Assembly (NCBI GenBank): GCA_937924895.1
Contig: CALEYP010000113.1
Coordinates: forward strand, 1 to 56,175
Source of the DNA: an uncultured Alphaproteobacteria bacterium
GTDB lineage: Bacteria > Pseudomonadota > Alphaproteobacteria > Puniceispirillales > Puniceispirillaceae
Direction of reading: 5' to 3'
DNA: 56,175 nt
Positions 7,449 to 17,094 of this stretch are shown here, one piece after another. Within the stretch, counting starts at the first letter, position 1, and each line of letters opens with the position of its first letter. Both the position numbers and the translations under genes were made by a program. The notes under the pieces were generated by a model. The model saw nothing but the letters and a program-made list of their open reading frames with translations, made no database searches and had not been told where the DNA came from.

Positions 7449-10175
7449 TTAATTTCCAAGCAGCTTATCAAGCGCCTTAGCAAAGGGTTCACAATGTTCA
7501 TGAAGCGCATCTATGACAGATGCGCTTTTTTCACATCCCAAAAGGCCGACAACAGCCTCTGCCATGGCAGGGGGGAGTGTATGGTTATGGTCATCCTTCA
7601 AATAGACCGATTTCAGGAAGGTGATATGGTCAAGTAGCTGTTGCGCATCGCTGACAGCTTGGTTCGTGTCACCGTCAAGAAGTGATAGAAATTCTAAATC
7701 TAGCAAGCCACCACGACATTTTTTGACATCCCACGGGGCTGGCTGACTCTCGGCTAACTTATCTCTGATAAGCTGTAAATTTTCGCGGAGCCCCGTATCT
7801 GCAAGGGGGGGCTTTTCATAGGTGGCCAATAGCGGTGACAGCTTGTCTGCAAAGGCTTTATCAGCCATCAAAATACGCGCTTTTCGTAATGCTAGTTTTT
7901 CAAAGGGCCACGCTGTCTCTTGAAGATAGCTTTGCCAGCTTTCAAATTGAATGGCGATGGGTCCAGCATTACCATCTGGCCGTAATCTGGTATCAAGTTC
8001 CATCAGCTTGCCTGTTTTGCTTTCCAGATGTGCCCAGCTCAAGATGCGTTGCACTAATTTTTGAAAATAAGGGCCAGCATATAGGGGGCGCGGACCATCG
8101 GATTCTTGCAACCGATCTGCTTCATATAAGAATAGTACATCCATATCAGAGCGCGGTGTCATCTGGCCCAAACCTGCCCGTCCGAGGAGGATAACAGCGA
8201 AATGACTATGTTCAATGGTGCCATGAGCAGCTGTAAATTCGCGTTGCACAAGCGTGATTATCGCCCGTAACAACGCATCATGAAGAGCGCTAAGATAGGG
8301 GCCGCATAATGGGGCGGTGTCCGGCTTGGTGATAATATGCATTTGCGCACGGAACCGGGCTTCATGCGCCATGATTTGCAGGGCACGCAAGGCTAATTCA
8401 GGATCATCAACAGCGATGGCCTCATCGGCAAGTTGTTCGAAATCAGCATGTTGTGATAATGGCGCAAAGAAGTCAGGGCGCAACATTTGGTCAAAAATAG
8501 CAGGGTGCTTTGCCAATTGCTGCACGAGGTCGGGGGCATTCACCGCCAAATGCGCAATGAGGCTAATCAAGCCATCATGCTGTGACAGCAAGGCAAAGAA
8601 TTGTGCACCAGCTGGGAGCGAGTCTACCAATTGTACAAACCCCATGAAATAGCCATCACAATCAGGGGCGGTACCATTGACGGGTTTGGCACATTCGGAC
8701 AGCAAGAGAGGCAGTAATTTTTCGAGGTAATATTGGGCTTTTTCAGATCGGGTTGCTGGCAAGCGTCCAGCGCGCCAACCCGCAATGATGCGCTGGATGT
8801 CGGCAATGCGCTCATATCCTAATTCGGTAAGTAGAGCTGTTTGAGCGTCATCTTCTGCAGGCCAGAGGCGGTCTTGCTCCTGCAAGCCGGAATGAGCGGT
8901 AAGCATATCTCGCATAATCGCGGTATCAGCCGCTAATTTTGTGTTGTTTTGCAGTTCGGTAATGGCGGCCACAAAGTCATCACGGTCATCATAGCCACAA
9001 AACTGTGCAAGATTCACCATCTCATCGGCGCCTTTTGGTAGGCTGTAGCTATGGCTGTCACGGATATACTGGATGCGATGTTCAATCTGCCGCCAGTTAT
9101 AATAACAGCTGGTCATGGCCTCTGCCTGTCCTAGCGCTAGGTACCCCGCCTGCTCTAAGGCGTCCAAGGCCGTTGCTGTATGGTGCGAACGTAAGCTGTT
9201 ATCTTTGCCGCCATGAAGCAGCTGGAGCAGATGCGTTGCCATTTCAATATGACGGATGGCATAGGCCCCTTTTTTCACGTCAAAGCCATATCCGCCAACC
9301 GGCATCGATTTGTGACTAATCCAATTAGTCAGGTCATCTAAGAGGCTGTAATCGAGCCCTCTGCGCCAGACAAAGGGGCTGATAGCTTCCAGAAACTCAT
9401 GTCCCGCAACCAGATTGCCAGCTATGGGGCGTGCCCGAATATAAATCGCACGCTCCCATGACCGCGCGATCGACTCATAATAGGTCAGGGCGGCTTGCAC
9501 TGATAAACAAATCGAAGTCGCGCCAGGGTCTGGGCGAAGCCGCAAATCTATGCGCCAGCCAAAGCCGTCCTTGGTCTGTTTCTGCATGATCTCAATGAAT
9601 TTTTTCGTCAAGGCCACATAATCATGAGCCTCTTTATTGGCGCGCTCTGCATCATAGAAAAAGATTAAATCAATGTCAGAAGAATAATTCAGTTCCTCTG
9701 CCCCTGCTTTGCCCATCCCCAGAACAATGAGGCTAGCGGGGGTAATCTGATATTTATCACATAGCCATGCCACTACCTCATTCACAGCCAAGCTGGCGCA
9801 GCGAGATAGATGCGCAACTTGCTGCGCTATTGTCATATGACCGCAAAGCTCTGCGATCGCACAAATGCCATAGGTGCGATGGCGAAAGGCCCGCACGGCC
9901 TGCATCATGGCCTCATTATCAGCCGAGTGCTGAGCTTGCTCTTGGAAGGTTGCTTCTGCTTGCGCAAGCGGGGCTGTGATCTCAGCACAAGCGGCCTGCC
10001 ACATAGTTTGCGGATATTTCTTAATCAGGTTGTGTAAATGTGGTGCATAGCAAGCTATGGCCGCTAGGCGCTGTATGATGTCATCTGCGGGATCGGCCTG
10101 ACAAAGCGCGGCGATCTCATCGCACCACAGCACGGCCTGCTTTGTATCTTTAAGATTTAATGGCAGTTTCATCAT
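7449..10175 (-). CDS. glnE: Bifunctional glutamine synthetase adenylyltransferase/deadenylylase
   Basis: Adds AMP to, and phosphorolytically removes it from, a tyrosine of glutamine synthetase in response to PII and glutamine, so it tunes ammonium assimilation. At 908 residues it is near the usual length. Two nucleotidyltransferase domains are visible: the N-terminal (deadenylylase) one with GMGKAGAEELNYSSDIDL at about 153-170, and the C-terminal (adenylylase) one with LGRAGLGQMTPRSDMDVLF near 668. Both keep the metal-binding DxD. A helical linker and a C-terminal regulatory region are present. The start is ATG at 10175, or the adjacent one at 10172, four bases after the MATE gene, so the two are probably co-transcribed. 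Confidence 0.95.
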   Translation of the reverse strand: MMKLPLNLKDTKQAVLWCDEIAALCQADPADDIIQRLAAIACYAPHLHNLIKKYPQTMWQAACAEITAPLAQAEATFQEQAQHSADNEAMMQAVRAFRHRTYGICAIAELCGHMTIAQQVAHLSRCASLAVNEVVAWLCDKYQITPASLIVLGMGKAGAEELNYSSDIDLIFFYDAERANKEAHDYVALTKKFIEIMQKQTKDGFGWRIDLRLRPDPGATSICLSVQAALTYYESIARSWERAIYIRARPIAGNLVAGHEFLEAISPFVWRRGLDYSLLDDLTNWISHKSMPVGGYGFDVKKGAYAIRHIEMATHLLQLLHGGKDNSLRSHHTATALDALEQAGYLALGQAEAMTSCYYNWRQIEHRIQYIRDSHSYSLPKGADEMVNLAQFCGYDDRDDFVAAITELQNNTKLAADTAIMRDMLTAHSGLQEQDRLWPAEDDAQTALLTELGYERIADIQRIIAGWRAGRLPATRSEKAQYYLEKLLPLLLSECAKPVNGTAPDCDGYFMGFVQLVDSLPAGAQFFALLSQHDGLISLIAHLAVNAPDLVQQLAKHPAIFDQMLRPDFFAPLSQHADFEQLADEAIAVDDPELALRALQIMAHEARFRAQMHIITKPDTAPLCGPYLSALHDALLRAIITLVQREFTAAHGTIEHSHFAVILLGRAGLGQMTPRSDMDVLFLYEADRLQESDGPRPLYAGPYFQKLVQRILSWAHLESKTGKLMELDTRLRPDGNAGPIAIQFESWQSYLQETAWPFEKLALRKARILMADKAFADKLSPLLATYEKPPLADTGLRENLQLIRDKLAESQPAPWDVKKCRGGLLDLEFLSLLDGDTNQAVSDAQQLLDHITFLKSVYLKDDHNHTLPPAMAEAVVGLLGCEKSASVIDALHEHCEPFAKALDKLLGN

Positions 10176-10179
10176 GACT

Positions 10180-11589
10180 TTATCTTATGAGGATGGCACG
10201 ACCTTTGGCAATTGCGCGCATATGCCATACCCAACGATAAGAGAGGATGAAGGTCGCAGATGCTAGCCCAATCCCAAGACCAGCCCAGACAGAGGCAGGT
10301 CCCCATTGGAAGGAAAAGGCAAAGAGATAAGCACAGCCCAAACCTACAAACCAGTAGGATAAAAGGGCAATCTTGGCAGGTTCCTTGGTATCATTAATGC
10401 CTCGTAACTTCGCATTTTCAATCACCTGCAAACCATCCACAAGTTGGAATAGGCCAACATAGAAAAGCATCAGGACAAGAATAGGTATCACCTCTGAGAA
10501 TAAAGGGTCAGTCTCTTGAATGAAGAGCATGGCTAATTCTTCTGCGAAAAGCAGATAGAGAAGTGTCATAGGGATCGCGACAAGCCATCCTGCAACATGG
10601 CCCGCCTTACCCATGAGGCTAACGGCCTGTTTATCATTGGCGCCGGCGGCGTTACCTACCAAAATGGCACTTGCTTGAGATACCGCAAGCGGGATCATAA
10701 AGGTCACGGCCGCGATCTGATTGGCAATCCCCGTAGAAATTAAGGCCGCTGTGCCAAAGGTGCCAATCATGAAGCCAGCAACAATAAACATGCCAGTCTC
10801 ACTCATGACAATCACGGCATTGGGAAAACCAATGCGCACAATATAGGCGATGAGCGGTACATCTAGGCGCCACAGGCGCGCAAAGGGCTTCATATGCCTA
10901 AAATCTTTGTGCCCATTAATATAGAGGCCTAGCGCGACAACCATGAAGAGATAAGCGCCCAAAGTAGCAATAGCGATGCCGTCAAGGCCCCACCCCTCAA
11001 GACCCAAACCGCCAAATCCAAACAGCTGATTTAAAGCCACATTCACAAGCAAGCCGCCAATCGTCACAAGTAATTGTGCGGTGGTATGTTGGTTGCCCAT
11101 GACAAAGAAACGCATGACCAAGAAGATAAAAAATAGCGGCAGGCCAAGCCCAGAATAGAATAAAAAGCCACGCGCATGCGCTACGACATCAGGCTCTTGT
11201 TGTAACACCAGCAAAACAGGCTCGCCAAAGATCACGATAGGGCTGGCAATGATGCCAACCGCCAGCGCTATGACAAGTCCCATGCGAAAGACGCGCCGCG
11301 CCTGTGTCGGGTCGCCTCTGCCGATGGCTTGGGCAATGAGCGATGAAATCACCGCCGTAAGACCAAGTGAAAAGAAATAAAAGGGCTGGTAGAAACGAAT
11401 AGCAAGTGAGCCAGCCGCCAGGTCAAAGCCACTTAATGCCCCCATCATGATGATATCGGCTGTTATGATCCCAATAGAAGCTAGTTGCGAGCCCATTAGC
11501 GGCAAGGCAAGCTTGAAAATGGGTCGTAGGCCTGTAGGCAAGAAAGGTGATGAGGGCAAGTGAGACAAGAGAAAGGAAGCCTTTTGCAA
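10180..11589 (-). CDS. MATE family efflux transporter (NorM-like)
   Basis: A 12-helix cation/drug antiporter of the multidrug and toxic compound extrusion family, about 469 residues. The family pattern is clear from PIFKLALPLMGSQLASIG (first helix) onward, with the two pseudo-symmetrical halves separated near residue 235 and the motif VGNAAGAND after helix 8. The start is uncertain. No ATG lies before residue 32 in this frame; the frame begins at TTG 11589, and another TTG seven codons later follows an AAAAGG. A non-AUG start is therefore likely. It is followed after four bases by glnE. The natural substrate is unknown. Confidence 0.87.
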   Translation of the reverse strand: MQKASFLLSHLPSSPFLPTGLRPIFKLALPLMGSQLASIGIITADIIMMGALSGFDLAAGSLAIRFYQPFYFFSLGLTAVISSLIAQAIGRGDPTQARRVFRMGLVIALAVGIIASPIVIFGEPVLLVLQQEPDVVAHARGFLFYSGLGLPLFFIFLVMRFFVMGNQHTTAQLLVTIGGLLVNVALNQLFGFGGLGLEGWGLDGIAIATLGAYLFMVVALGLYINGHKDFRHMKPFARLWRLDVPLIAYIVRIGFPNAVIVMSETGMFIVAGFMIGTFGTAALISTGIANQIAAVTFMIPLAVSQASAILVGNAAGANDKQAVSLMGKAGHVAGWLVAIPMTLLYLLFAEELAMLFIQETDPLFSEVIPILVLMLFYVGLFQLVDGLQVIENAKLRGINDTKEPAKIALLSYWFVGLGCAYLFAFSFQWGPASVWAGLGIGLASATFILSYRWVWHMRAIAKGRAILIR

Positions 11590-11825
11590 TAATAGGATGA
11601 TAGCGGCAAAGCAAGGAATAGTGCTGTGCCCACTCCTCAGTGGACATTACCTAAATCGCCCCCTATAAGAAAGCCACAATATTGATGACAGGGTCATCCG
11701 AGCGAAACCGGCATTCGTAACATATGACAAAGATGACGCAGCAGCGATTGGGGTAATTATGCCTTTGATCATGTTGCATCTTTGCCATTTGCCACTAGCC
11801 ACAATAGCTTTTTCTGAGGCGTTTT

Positions 11826-12989
11826 ATGATTAAGAAAATCATCCTGACTTTCCTGACGCGCGGCTTGCCCGCTCTTGCTGTTCTTGCCGGTTTTATCGGC
11901 TTGTTCAACTATCTTGTGGCCACGAAACCGCAGGTTGAAGCCGAACCAGCAAAGCCTCAAATTTGGGCGGTGAAAGAGATCTCAATTAAGAATGAGACTG
12001 CGCAGCCTGTTGAAACCGCATTTGGCACTGTGGTCGCCGCAAGAGAGGCTGATATTCGTTTCTCTGTGAGTGGAGAGGTGAATTGGATTTCACCAAATCT
12101 GCGCAATGGTAACCAAGTGAAAGAAGGCGAGCCGCTGGTTCGCCTAGATACGACACGCTATCAATTGGCTCTGGATGAATTGCGTGTGCAAATTGCCGGT
12201 GAAAGCGCACAAGCGGACTCTTTGGAAAAACAGCTCACCTTGCGCCAAAAGACATTAGAGCGTACCCGCACAATGGCGGCAAGAAATGTGGCGTCTGACG
12301 CCGACCTCGATGCGGCAGAATTGGCAGTGACAGTTACCGAAAGCCAGCTCATTGCCTCACAATCGCGGCTTGCGCAGCTGCGAGTTGCCGAACGGTCTCG
12401 CCTTAAAGATATTGAAGACTCTGAGCTAACAGCGCCATTTTCGGGTACATTATCAATGGTCAATATTGGCCTTGGGCAAATTGCCTCTGCGTCGGTGCCG
12501 ATTGCCAAAATGACGGACCAATCCTCACTGGAAGTACCCTTTGTTGTGAAGGCTGAGATTTATGCACTTGCCAACAACCTGATGGGCCAAACCGTTGATA
12601 TTACATGGCAATCCGGTAATCGTGATGTGGCAACTGCAAAGGGCTATATTTCTCGTGCGAATGCAGAGCTAGATAAAATCGAGGGGGGCGGACGCCTCTA
12701 TGCTGATGTGATTGATGCCCAATCAGCCTCTATTCGCCCAGGTGCCTTTGTGAAGGTTAATTTTGTAGGACGCTCATTGGAAAATGTCGCGCTTATTCCT
12801 GAAGAAGCGCTGTTTGGAGATAACACGGTTTACATCAATCAAGATGGCATCGCGTTATCACAGCCTGTTGATGTGGTCTATCGTGCGCCTGGCGCTGTTT
12901 ATGTCAGCGGCCTGTCTGATGGCACAAAATTAATTGCCACAAGATTGCCTGCTTTGGGTGATGGCGTGCGCGTTCAAAGCGTAAATTAA
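11826..12989 (+). CDS. RND efflux periplasmic adaptor (membrane fusion protein)
   Basis: A 387-residue adaptor of the AcrA/HlyD type. An N-terminal membrane anchor (about 12-32) is followed by the lipoyl half-motif SGEVNWISPNLRNGNQVKEG, a helical hairpin rich in Gln, Glu and Ala (about 115-200), the second lipoyl half SELTAPFSGTLSMVNIGLGQ and beta-barrel/proximal domains. It bridges the inner-membrane pump to an outer-membrane channel. The ATG follows GAGGCGTTTT. The RND pump gene starts 32 bases downstream. No TolC-type gene is in the operon, so an outer-membrane channel encoded elsewhere is inferred. Confidence 0.92.
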   Translation: MIKKIILTFLTRGLPALAVLAGFIGLFNYLVATKPQVEAEPAKPQIWAVKEISIKNETAQPVETAFGTVVAAREADIRFSVSGEVNWISPNLRNGNQVKEGEPLVRLDTTRYQLALDELRVQIAGESAQADSLEKQLTLRQKTLERTRTMAARNVASDADLDAAELAVTVTESQLIASQSRLAQLRVAERSRLKDIEDSELTAPFSGTLSMVNIGLGQIASASVPIAKMTDQSSLEVPFVVKAEIYALANNLMGQTVDITWQSGNRDVATAKGYISRANAELDKIEGGGRLYADVIDAQSASIRPGAFVKVNFVGRSLENVALIPEEALFGDNTVYINQDGIALSQPVDVVYRAPGAVYVSGLSDGTKLIATRLPALGDGVRVQSVN

Positions 12990-13021
12990 GCTGAAACCAT
13001 TGTCTGTCAGGACGTAATGAT

Positions 13022-16000
13022 ATGTTTGCTAATATGATTGAATTTTTTGCCCGTCATAAGACAGCCGCCAATATTGTGATGGTTGTGATGTTAGTGACAG
13101 GCATTATGTCTGCGGATCGTTTGAATCGTCAGTTCTTCCCAGATGTGGATGTGGAAGTGATTGGCGTGTCAGTTGTCTGGTCAGGGGCAACGGCCGAAGA
13201 TGTTGACAGCAACATCATTCAACCGCTAGAGCCTGAATTGCGGACCATTGCTAATGTCAAAAAAGTCTCTTCAACCTCCTTTGAGGGGCTTGGGAGCACT
13301 CAGGTCGAATTTGTCTTTGGGACAGACATGCAAAAGGCATTGGCTGATGTTGAAGCGGCAGTTGGTCAGGTTGATTTTCCCATTGATGCCGAAGCCGCAA
13401 AAGTTACAAAAGGTGAATTTTATGACACGATTAGCCGTGTCGTCCTTCATGGTCCGCTTCCGCTAGAAGCGCTGCGCTTTTATGGCAAGCAGATTAAAGA
13501 AGATTTGCTGCAAATTGGTGTTGATAAGGTTGAGTTGCTCGGCTTGCCTGCTGAAGAAATCTTGATTGAAGTCAATGAAGCTGAATCAGCGCGTCTTGTC
13601 CTGACATTGGATTATATTTCGCGCGCGGTGGCAGCGGTATCTGTTGATGTGCCTGCTGGTCGTTTTGCAGATGGTGCTTTGCGTGTCCGCTCGCTTGGTT
13701 TGCGTAAATCTGCCGATGGTTATCGTGACATTGAGGTGGTGGCGCGCCAAGATGGTAGCCGCGTTCTGTTGGGCGATATTGCGACGATCTCTGACACCAT
13801 TGCTGATCCAGCGGTATTGCAATTTAAAGATGGCAATCCGGCAGTTGAGCTTCATATTCAACGCTCTAAGACCTCAGATTCGCTGACTGTGAATGAGCTT
13901 GTGCAAGATTACATCGCGGATAAACAAGGCGAGTTACCAGAGAATTTACGCCTGGCACAGCATGATGTTTCTGCCATCTTAATCTCTGAGCGTATTGGTT
14001 TGATGGTCGAAAATGGCTTGGGCGGTTTGCTGATTGTGACGGCGGTATTGTTCATCTTCTTACCAGGACGCGTGGCCTTTTGGGTAGCGGCTGGTATTCC
14101 TGTCGCCTTTCTTGCCACTTTCTCAGTGATGCTCATCTCTGGCCAGTCTATTAATATGATCTCGCTCTTTGGTCTTATCATGGCTTTGGGGATTGTGGTG
14201 GATGATGCCATTGTGATTGGCGAGCATGCGGAATATTTGCGTGTGAAACGGAACTTGCCGATTGCAGAGGCCGCGATATTGGCAGGCAAGCGTATGGGCG
14301 CGCCTGTTATCTCCGCTATGTTAACAACAGTTGCTGCCTTTTTGCCGCTCTTTATGGTCAAGGGCATCATTGGTGTGATTATTGGTGCTATTCCTGCTGT
14401 GGTCTGTGCGGTGCTTGTGGCATCTTTGATTGAATGTTTCTTCATCTTGCCAGCGCACCTTGCCCATTATGGCGATAGCAAGAAAAAAGAGCCCTCTTGG
14501 TTCAGACGTAACTTTGACGCGGGATTTGATTTCTTCAAGGACAGATTATTTTCAAAAGCGGTAAAAGCCTCCTATCGGTTCCGTTATGTCACTTTTGCCT
14601 TTGCGATTGGCATGTTGGTGGCTGCTGTTGGCATGATGGCTGGCGGGCGTGTGAATTTTGTCTTCTTCTCAGCACCAGAGGCCGACCGTGTCTTTGCGAA
14701 TATCACCATGGCGTCAGGCTCAACTAGAAGCCAAACTATGACGATGCTTGAAGAGGTTGAGCGCGCGCTTGATAGCGTCGAAGCAGAGCTAACCGCAGAT
14801 GGTAGTGATCTTATCTCATTCTCCTATTCGAAAATTGGTGAGACCTTCATCGGTGATCCTGGTGCCTTTACCGGCGGCGCGGATGAATTGAAAGCGGGTA
14901 TGGTGATTGAATTGCTAACCGCTGACCAACGGGCGGTGCGTGTTGATGAATTTGTTGAGGCCCTGCGCAGCGAAATTCGCCCTATGCCAGGGCTTGAGCG
15001 TTTGCTTGTGCGCGCCCCTGCCGGTGGTCCTCCTGGCCGTGAACTGGATTTGCGTCTGATGGGGGATGACCTCGAGCTGTTGAAATCAACAGCGCTTGAA
15101 ATGGTACAGATTGCTGATGCGATACCAGGCACCACAGATATTGAAGAAAATCTGAATTATGGTGCTGAAGAGCGGATCATTCGCCTCACACCTTTTGGCC
15201 GGTCACTTGGGTTTACCGTTGCCTCTATCGGGGCTCAGGTGCGCTCTGCGCTTGACGGGGCCATTGTGAAGCGCTTCCCACGTGGTGATGAAGAAGTAAC
15301 CGTACGCCTCGCCTTGCCAAAGGAAGATGTGTCCACAGATTCCCTTGGTGAATTGCGCCTTATCACGCCGCAAGGTACCTATGTTGACCTTGCTGATGTG
15401 GCAACAGTCGAGCCGCGTCTTGGCTTTAGCGTGGTGCGCCGTCAAGATGGTTTCCGTGAAGTGGCCATCCAAGGTGAACTTGATGATAAAACCATCAATA
15501 CAAGCCAAGCCAAAGAAGCATTAATGGCCAAGGGTTTAGATGAGCTTGTGACTTCAAAGGGCTTGCGTTATCGCTTTGATGGTCGTGATCAGGAACAAGG
15601 CGAAGCTTTTGCTGATATGTCCACTGGTGGCACGTTGGCTTTGATTTGTATCTATGTAATTTTGGCGTGGGTCTTCTCTAGCTGGTCTCGGCCTTTTGCC
15701 GTGATGATTATGATCCCCTTTGGGTTGATTGGCGCAGTTGTGGGGCACTTTGTCATGGGCCTCCAAATGAATATTTTGTCATTATTCGCGTTGATCGCGC
15801 TATCTGGGATCGTGGTGAATAACTCCATTATTTTGGTGGCGACGATTGAGCGACGATTGGAAGAGCTAGGCGGTGCGTTTGAAGAGGCTGTTATTTCTGG
15901 CGCAGTCGATCGTTTGCGTCCTGTGTTATTGACCTCTATGACCACAATTGGTGGCTTGTCCACTTTGATGTTTGAAACATCTTTGCAAGCGCAATTCCTG

Positions 16001-16162
16001 ATACCGATGGCAACAACCATTGTCTTTGGCCTTGCTATCACCACGGCGTTAGTCTTGTTCCTCGTGCCTGCCACTTTGGGGATTGGCAATGATATTGGTC
16101 GCTTGCTATCATGGGCATTATCACCAATCGGGCGCTTACTAGGTCGGACAAAAGACGCCTAA
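13022..16162 (+). CDS. RND efflux pump permease (AcrB/MdtB-like)
   Basis: A 1046-residue proton-driven trimeric pump of the resistance-nodulation-division family. It has an N-terminal helix, two large periplasmic loops (about 35-330 and 560-860) and two six-helix bundles. The proton-relay aspartate pair is in MALGIVVDDAIVIGEHAEY near 395, and the matching ALSGIVVNNSIILVATIE segment in the second half is also present. The ISGQSINMISLFGLIMALG and GLQMNILSLFALIALSG repeats mark the internal duplication. The loops resemble the less-studied RND branch in many marine bacteria rather than AcrB itself, so the substrate is open. It is co-transcribed with the adaptor; rlmE starts 52 bases later. Confidence 0.93.
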   Translation: MFANMIEFFARHKTAANIVMVVMLVTGIMSADRLNRQFFPDVDVEVIGVSVVWSGATAEDVDSNIIQPLEPELRTIANVKKVSSTSFEGLGSTQVEFVFGTDMQKALADVEAAVGQVDFPIDAEAAKVTKGEFYDTISRVVLHGPLPLEALRFYGKQIKEDLLQIGVDKVELLGLPAEEILIEVNEAESARLVLTLDYISRAVAAVSVDVPAGRFADGALRVRSLGLRKSADGYRDIEVVARQDGSRVLLGDIATISDTIADPAVLQFKDGNPAVELHIQRSKTSDSLTVNELVQDYIADKQGELPENLRLAQHDVSAILISERIGLMVENGLGGLLIVTAVLFIFLPGRVAFWVAAGIPVAFLATFSVMLISGQSINMISLFGLIMALGIVVDDAIVIGEHAEYLRVKRNLPIAEAAILAGKRMGAPVISAMLTTVAAFLPLFMVKGIIGVIIGAIPAVVCAVLVASLIECFFILPAHLAHYGDSKKKEPSWFRRNFDAGFDFFKDRLFSKAVKASYRFRYVTFAFAIGMLVAAVGMMAGGRVNFVFFSAPEADRVFANITMASGSTRSQTMTMLEEVERALDSVEAELTADGSDLISFSYSKIGETFIGDPGAFTGGADELKAGMVIELLTADQRAVRVDEFVEALRSEIRPMPGLERLLVRAPAGGPPGRELDLRLMGDDLELLKSTALEMVQIADAIPGTTDIEENLNYGAEERIIRLTPFGRSLGFTVASIGAQVRSALDGAIVKRFPRGDEEVTVRLALPKEDVSTDSLGELRLITPQGTYVDLADVATVEPRLGFSVVRRQDGFREVAIQGELDDKTINTSQAKEALMAKGLDELVTSKGLRYRFDGRDQEQGEAFADMSTGGTLALICIYVILAWVFSSWSRPFAVMIMIPFGLIGAVVGHFVMGLQMNILSLFALIALSGIVVNNSIILVATIERRLEELGGAFEEAVISGAVDRLRPVLLTSMTTIGGLSTLMFETSLQAQFLIPMATTIVFGLAITTALVLFLVPATLGIGNDIGRLLSWALSPIGRLLGRTKDA

Positions 16163-16214
16163 GGCGTGGCGGGTGTAATATGATGCCCTTGCGGGGGGGC
16201 AGAAAGAGGTATAA

Positions 16215-16964
16215 ATGGCACGCCAATCAAAACCAGGAAAGCCAAAGGGAAGCTCCGGCCGCTCCTATCGGGGGCATGCGGGCTTGACGATGCGGCCGCG
16301 GAATATGCGGTCACGTAAATCATCGTCTAACCGTTGGATTGAACGGCAATTAAATGACCCCTATGTGCAAGAAACGCACAAAAGGGGTTTGCGTTCGCGT
16401 GCGGCGATTAAATTGGAACAGATTGAGGATAAATTCCCGTTTCTACGGCCTCATATGCGCGTAGTTGATTTGGGATGTGCCCCTGGCGGATGGTTGCAAA
16501 TAGCCTCTCAGAAAATTCACCTAAATAAAAATAAAGGTGCCGCTTTAGTCGGAATTGACCTGCTAGAGACAGACCCTATTGGCGGGGCTGAGATCATCGT
16601 AGGCGATATCACCGAGCCAGAAATGATTGAAAAGGTGCATCACGCTATTGAGGGGCGGGCTGATGTTGTCATGTCTGATATGGCGGCGGCGACAACGGGG
16701 CACCGTGCCACAGACCACCTGCGGACGATGGGGTTGCTTGAATTGGCCCTTGATTTTGCGATTGAGGTTTTAACCGAGGATGGCACATTTCTTGCCAAGG
16801 CGTTCCGCGGTGGGGCAGAAAAGAGCCTGATGGATCGCTTAAATCTGCATTTTGAAAAAGTCCGTCATATCAAGCCGCCTGCTAGCCGAGCTGAGTCAGT
16901 TGAAACCTATATCCTTGCGACAGGGTTCAAGCCATTACCACCGCAAGAGTTTGACAGCGAGTGA
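16215..16964 (+). CDS. rlmE: 23S rRNA (uridine-2552) 2'-O-methyltransferase
   Basis: Methylates U2552 in the A-loop of 23S rRNA late in 50S assembly. The 249-residue chain has a basic, low-complexity N-terminal extension of about 60 residues before the FtsJ/RrmJ fold. The K-D-K-E catalytic tetrad is visible: Lys in RSRAAIKLEQIEDKF, Asp in VMSDMAAATTGH, Lys in FLAKAFRGG and Glu in SRAESVETYILATGF. The S-adenosylmethionine motif VVDLGCAPGGWLQIA is intact. The long N-terminus is common in alphaproteobacterial members. It sits between the RND operon and guaB. Confidence 0.94.
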   Translation: MARQSKPGKPKGSSGRSYRGHAGLTMRPRNMRSRKSSSNRWIERQLNDPYVQETHKRGLRSRAAIKLEQIEDKFPFLRPHMRVVDLGCAPGGWLQIASQKIHLNKNKGAALVGIDLLETDPIGGAEIIVGDITEPEMIEKVHHAIEGRADVVMSDMAAATTGHRATDHLRTMGLLELALDFAIEVLTEDGTFLAKAFRGGAEKSLMDRLNLHFEKVRHIKPPASRAESVETYILATGFKPLPPQEFDSE

Positions 16965-17094
16965 GGCAAATTGCCCTTCTACGCTGAATTTATCTTTTCA
17001 CACTAGCCGAAACAGGCATTTTTATGTATGGTGACGCGCCAACTAGGACATTTTGACCAATCACGCTGTGGTTGGACCTAAAAGGCGCACAACC

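Noticed and set aside
13909..14445. 178-residue minus-strand frame inside the RND pump gene
   Set aside because: Thr/Ile/Ala/Lys-rich composition typical of an antisense shadow of a membrane protein gene.
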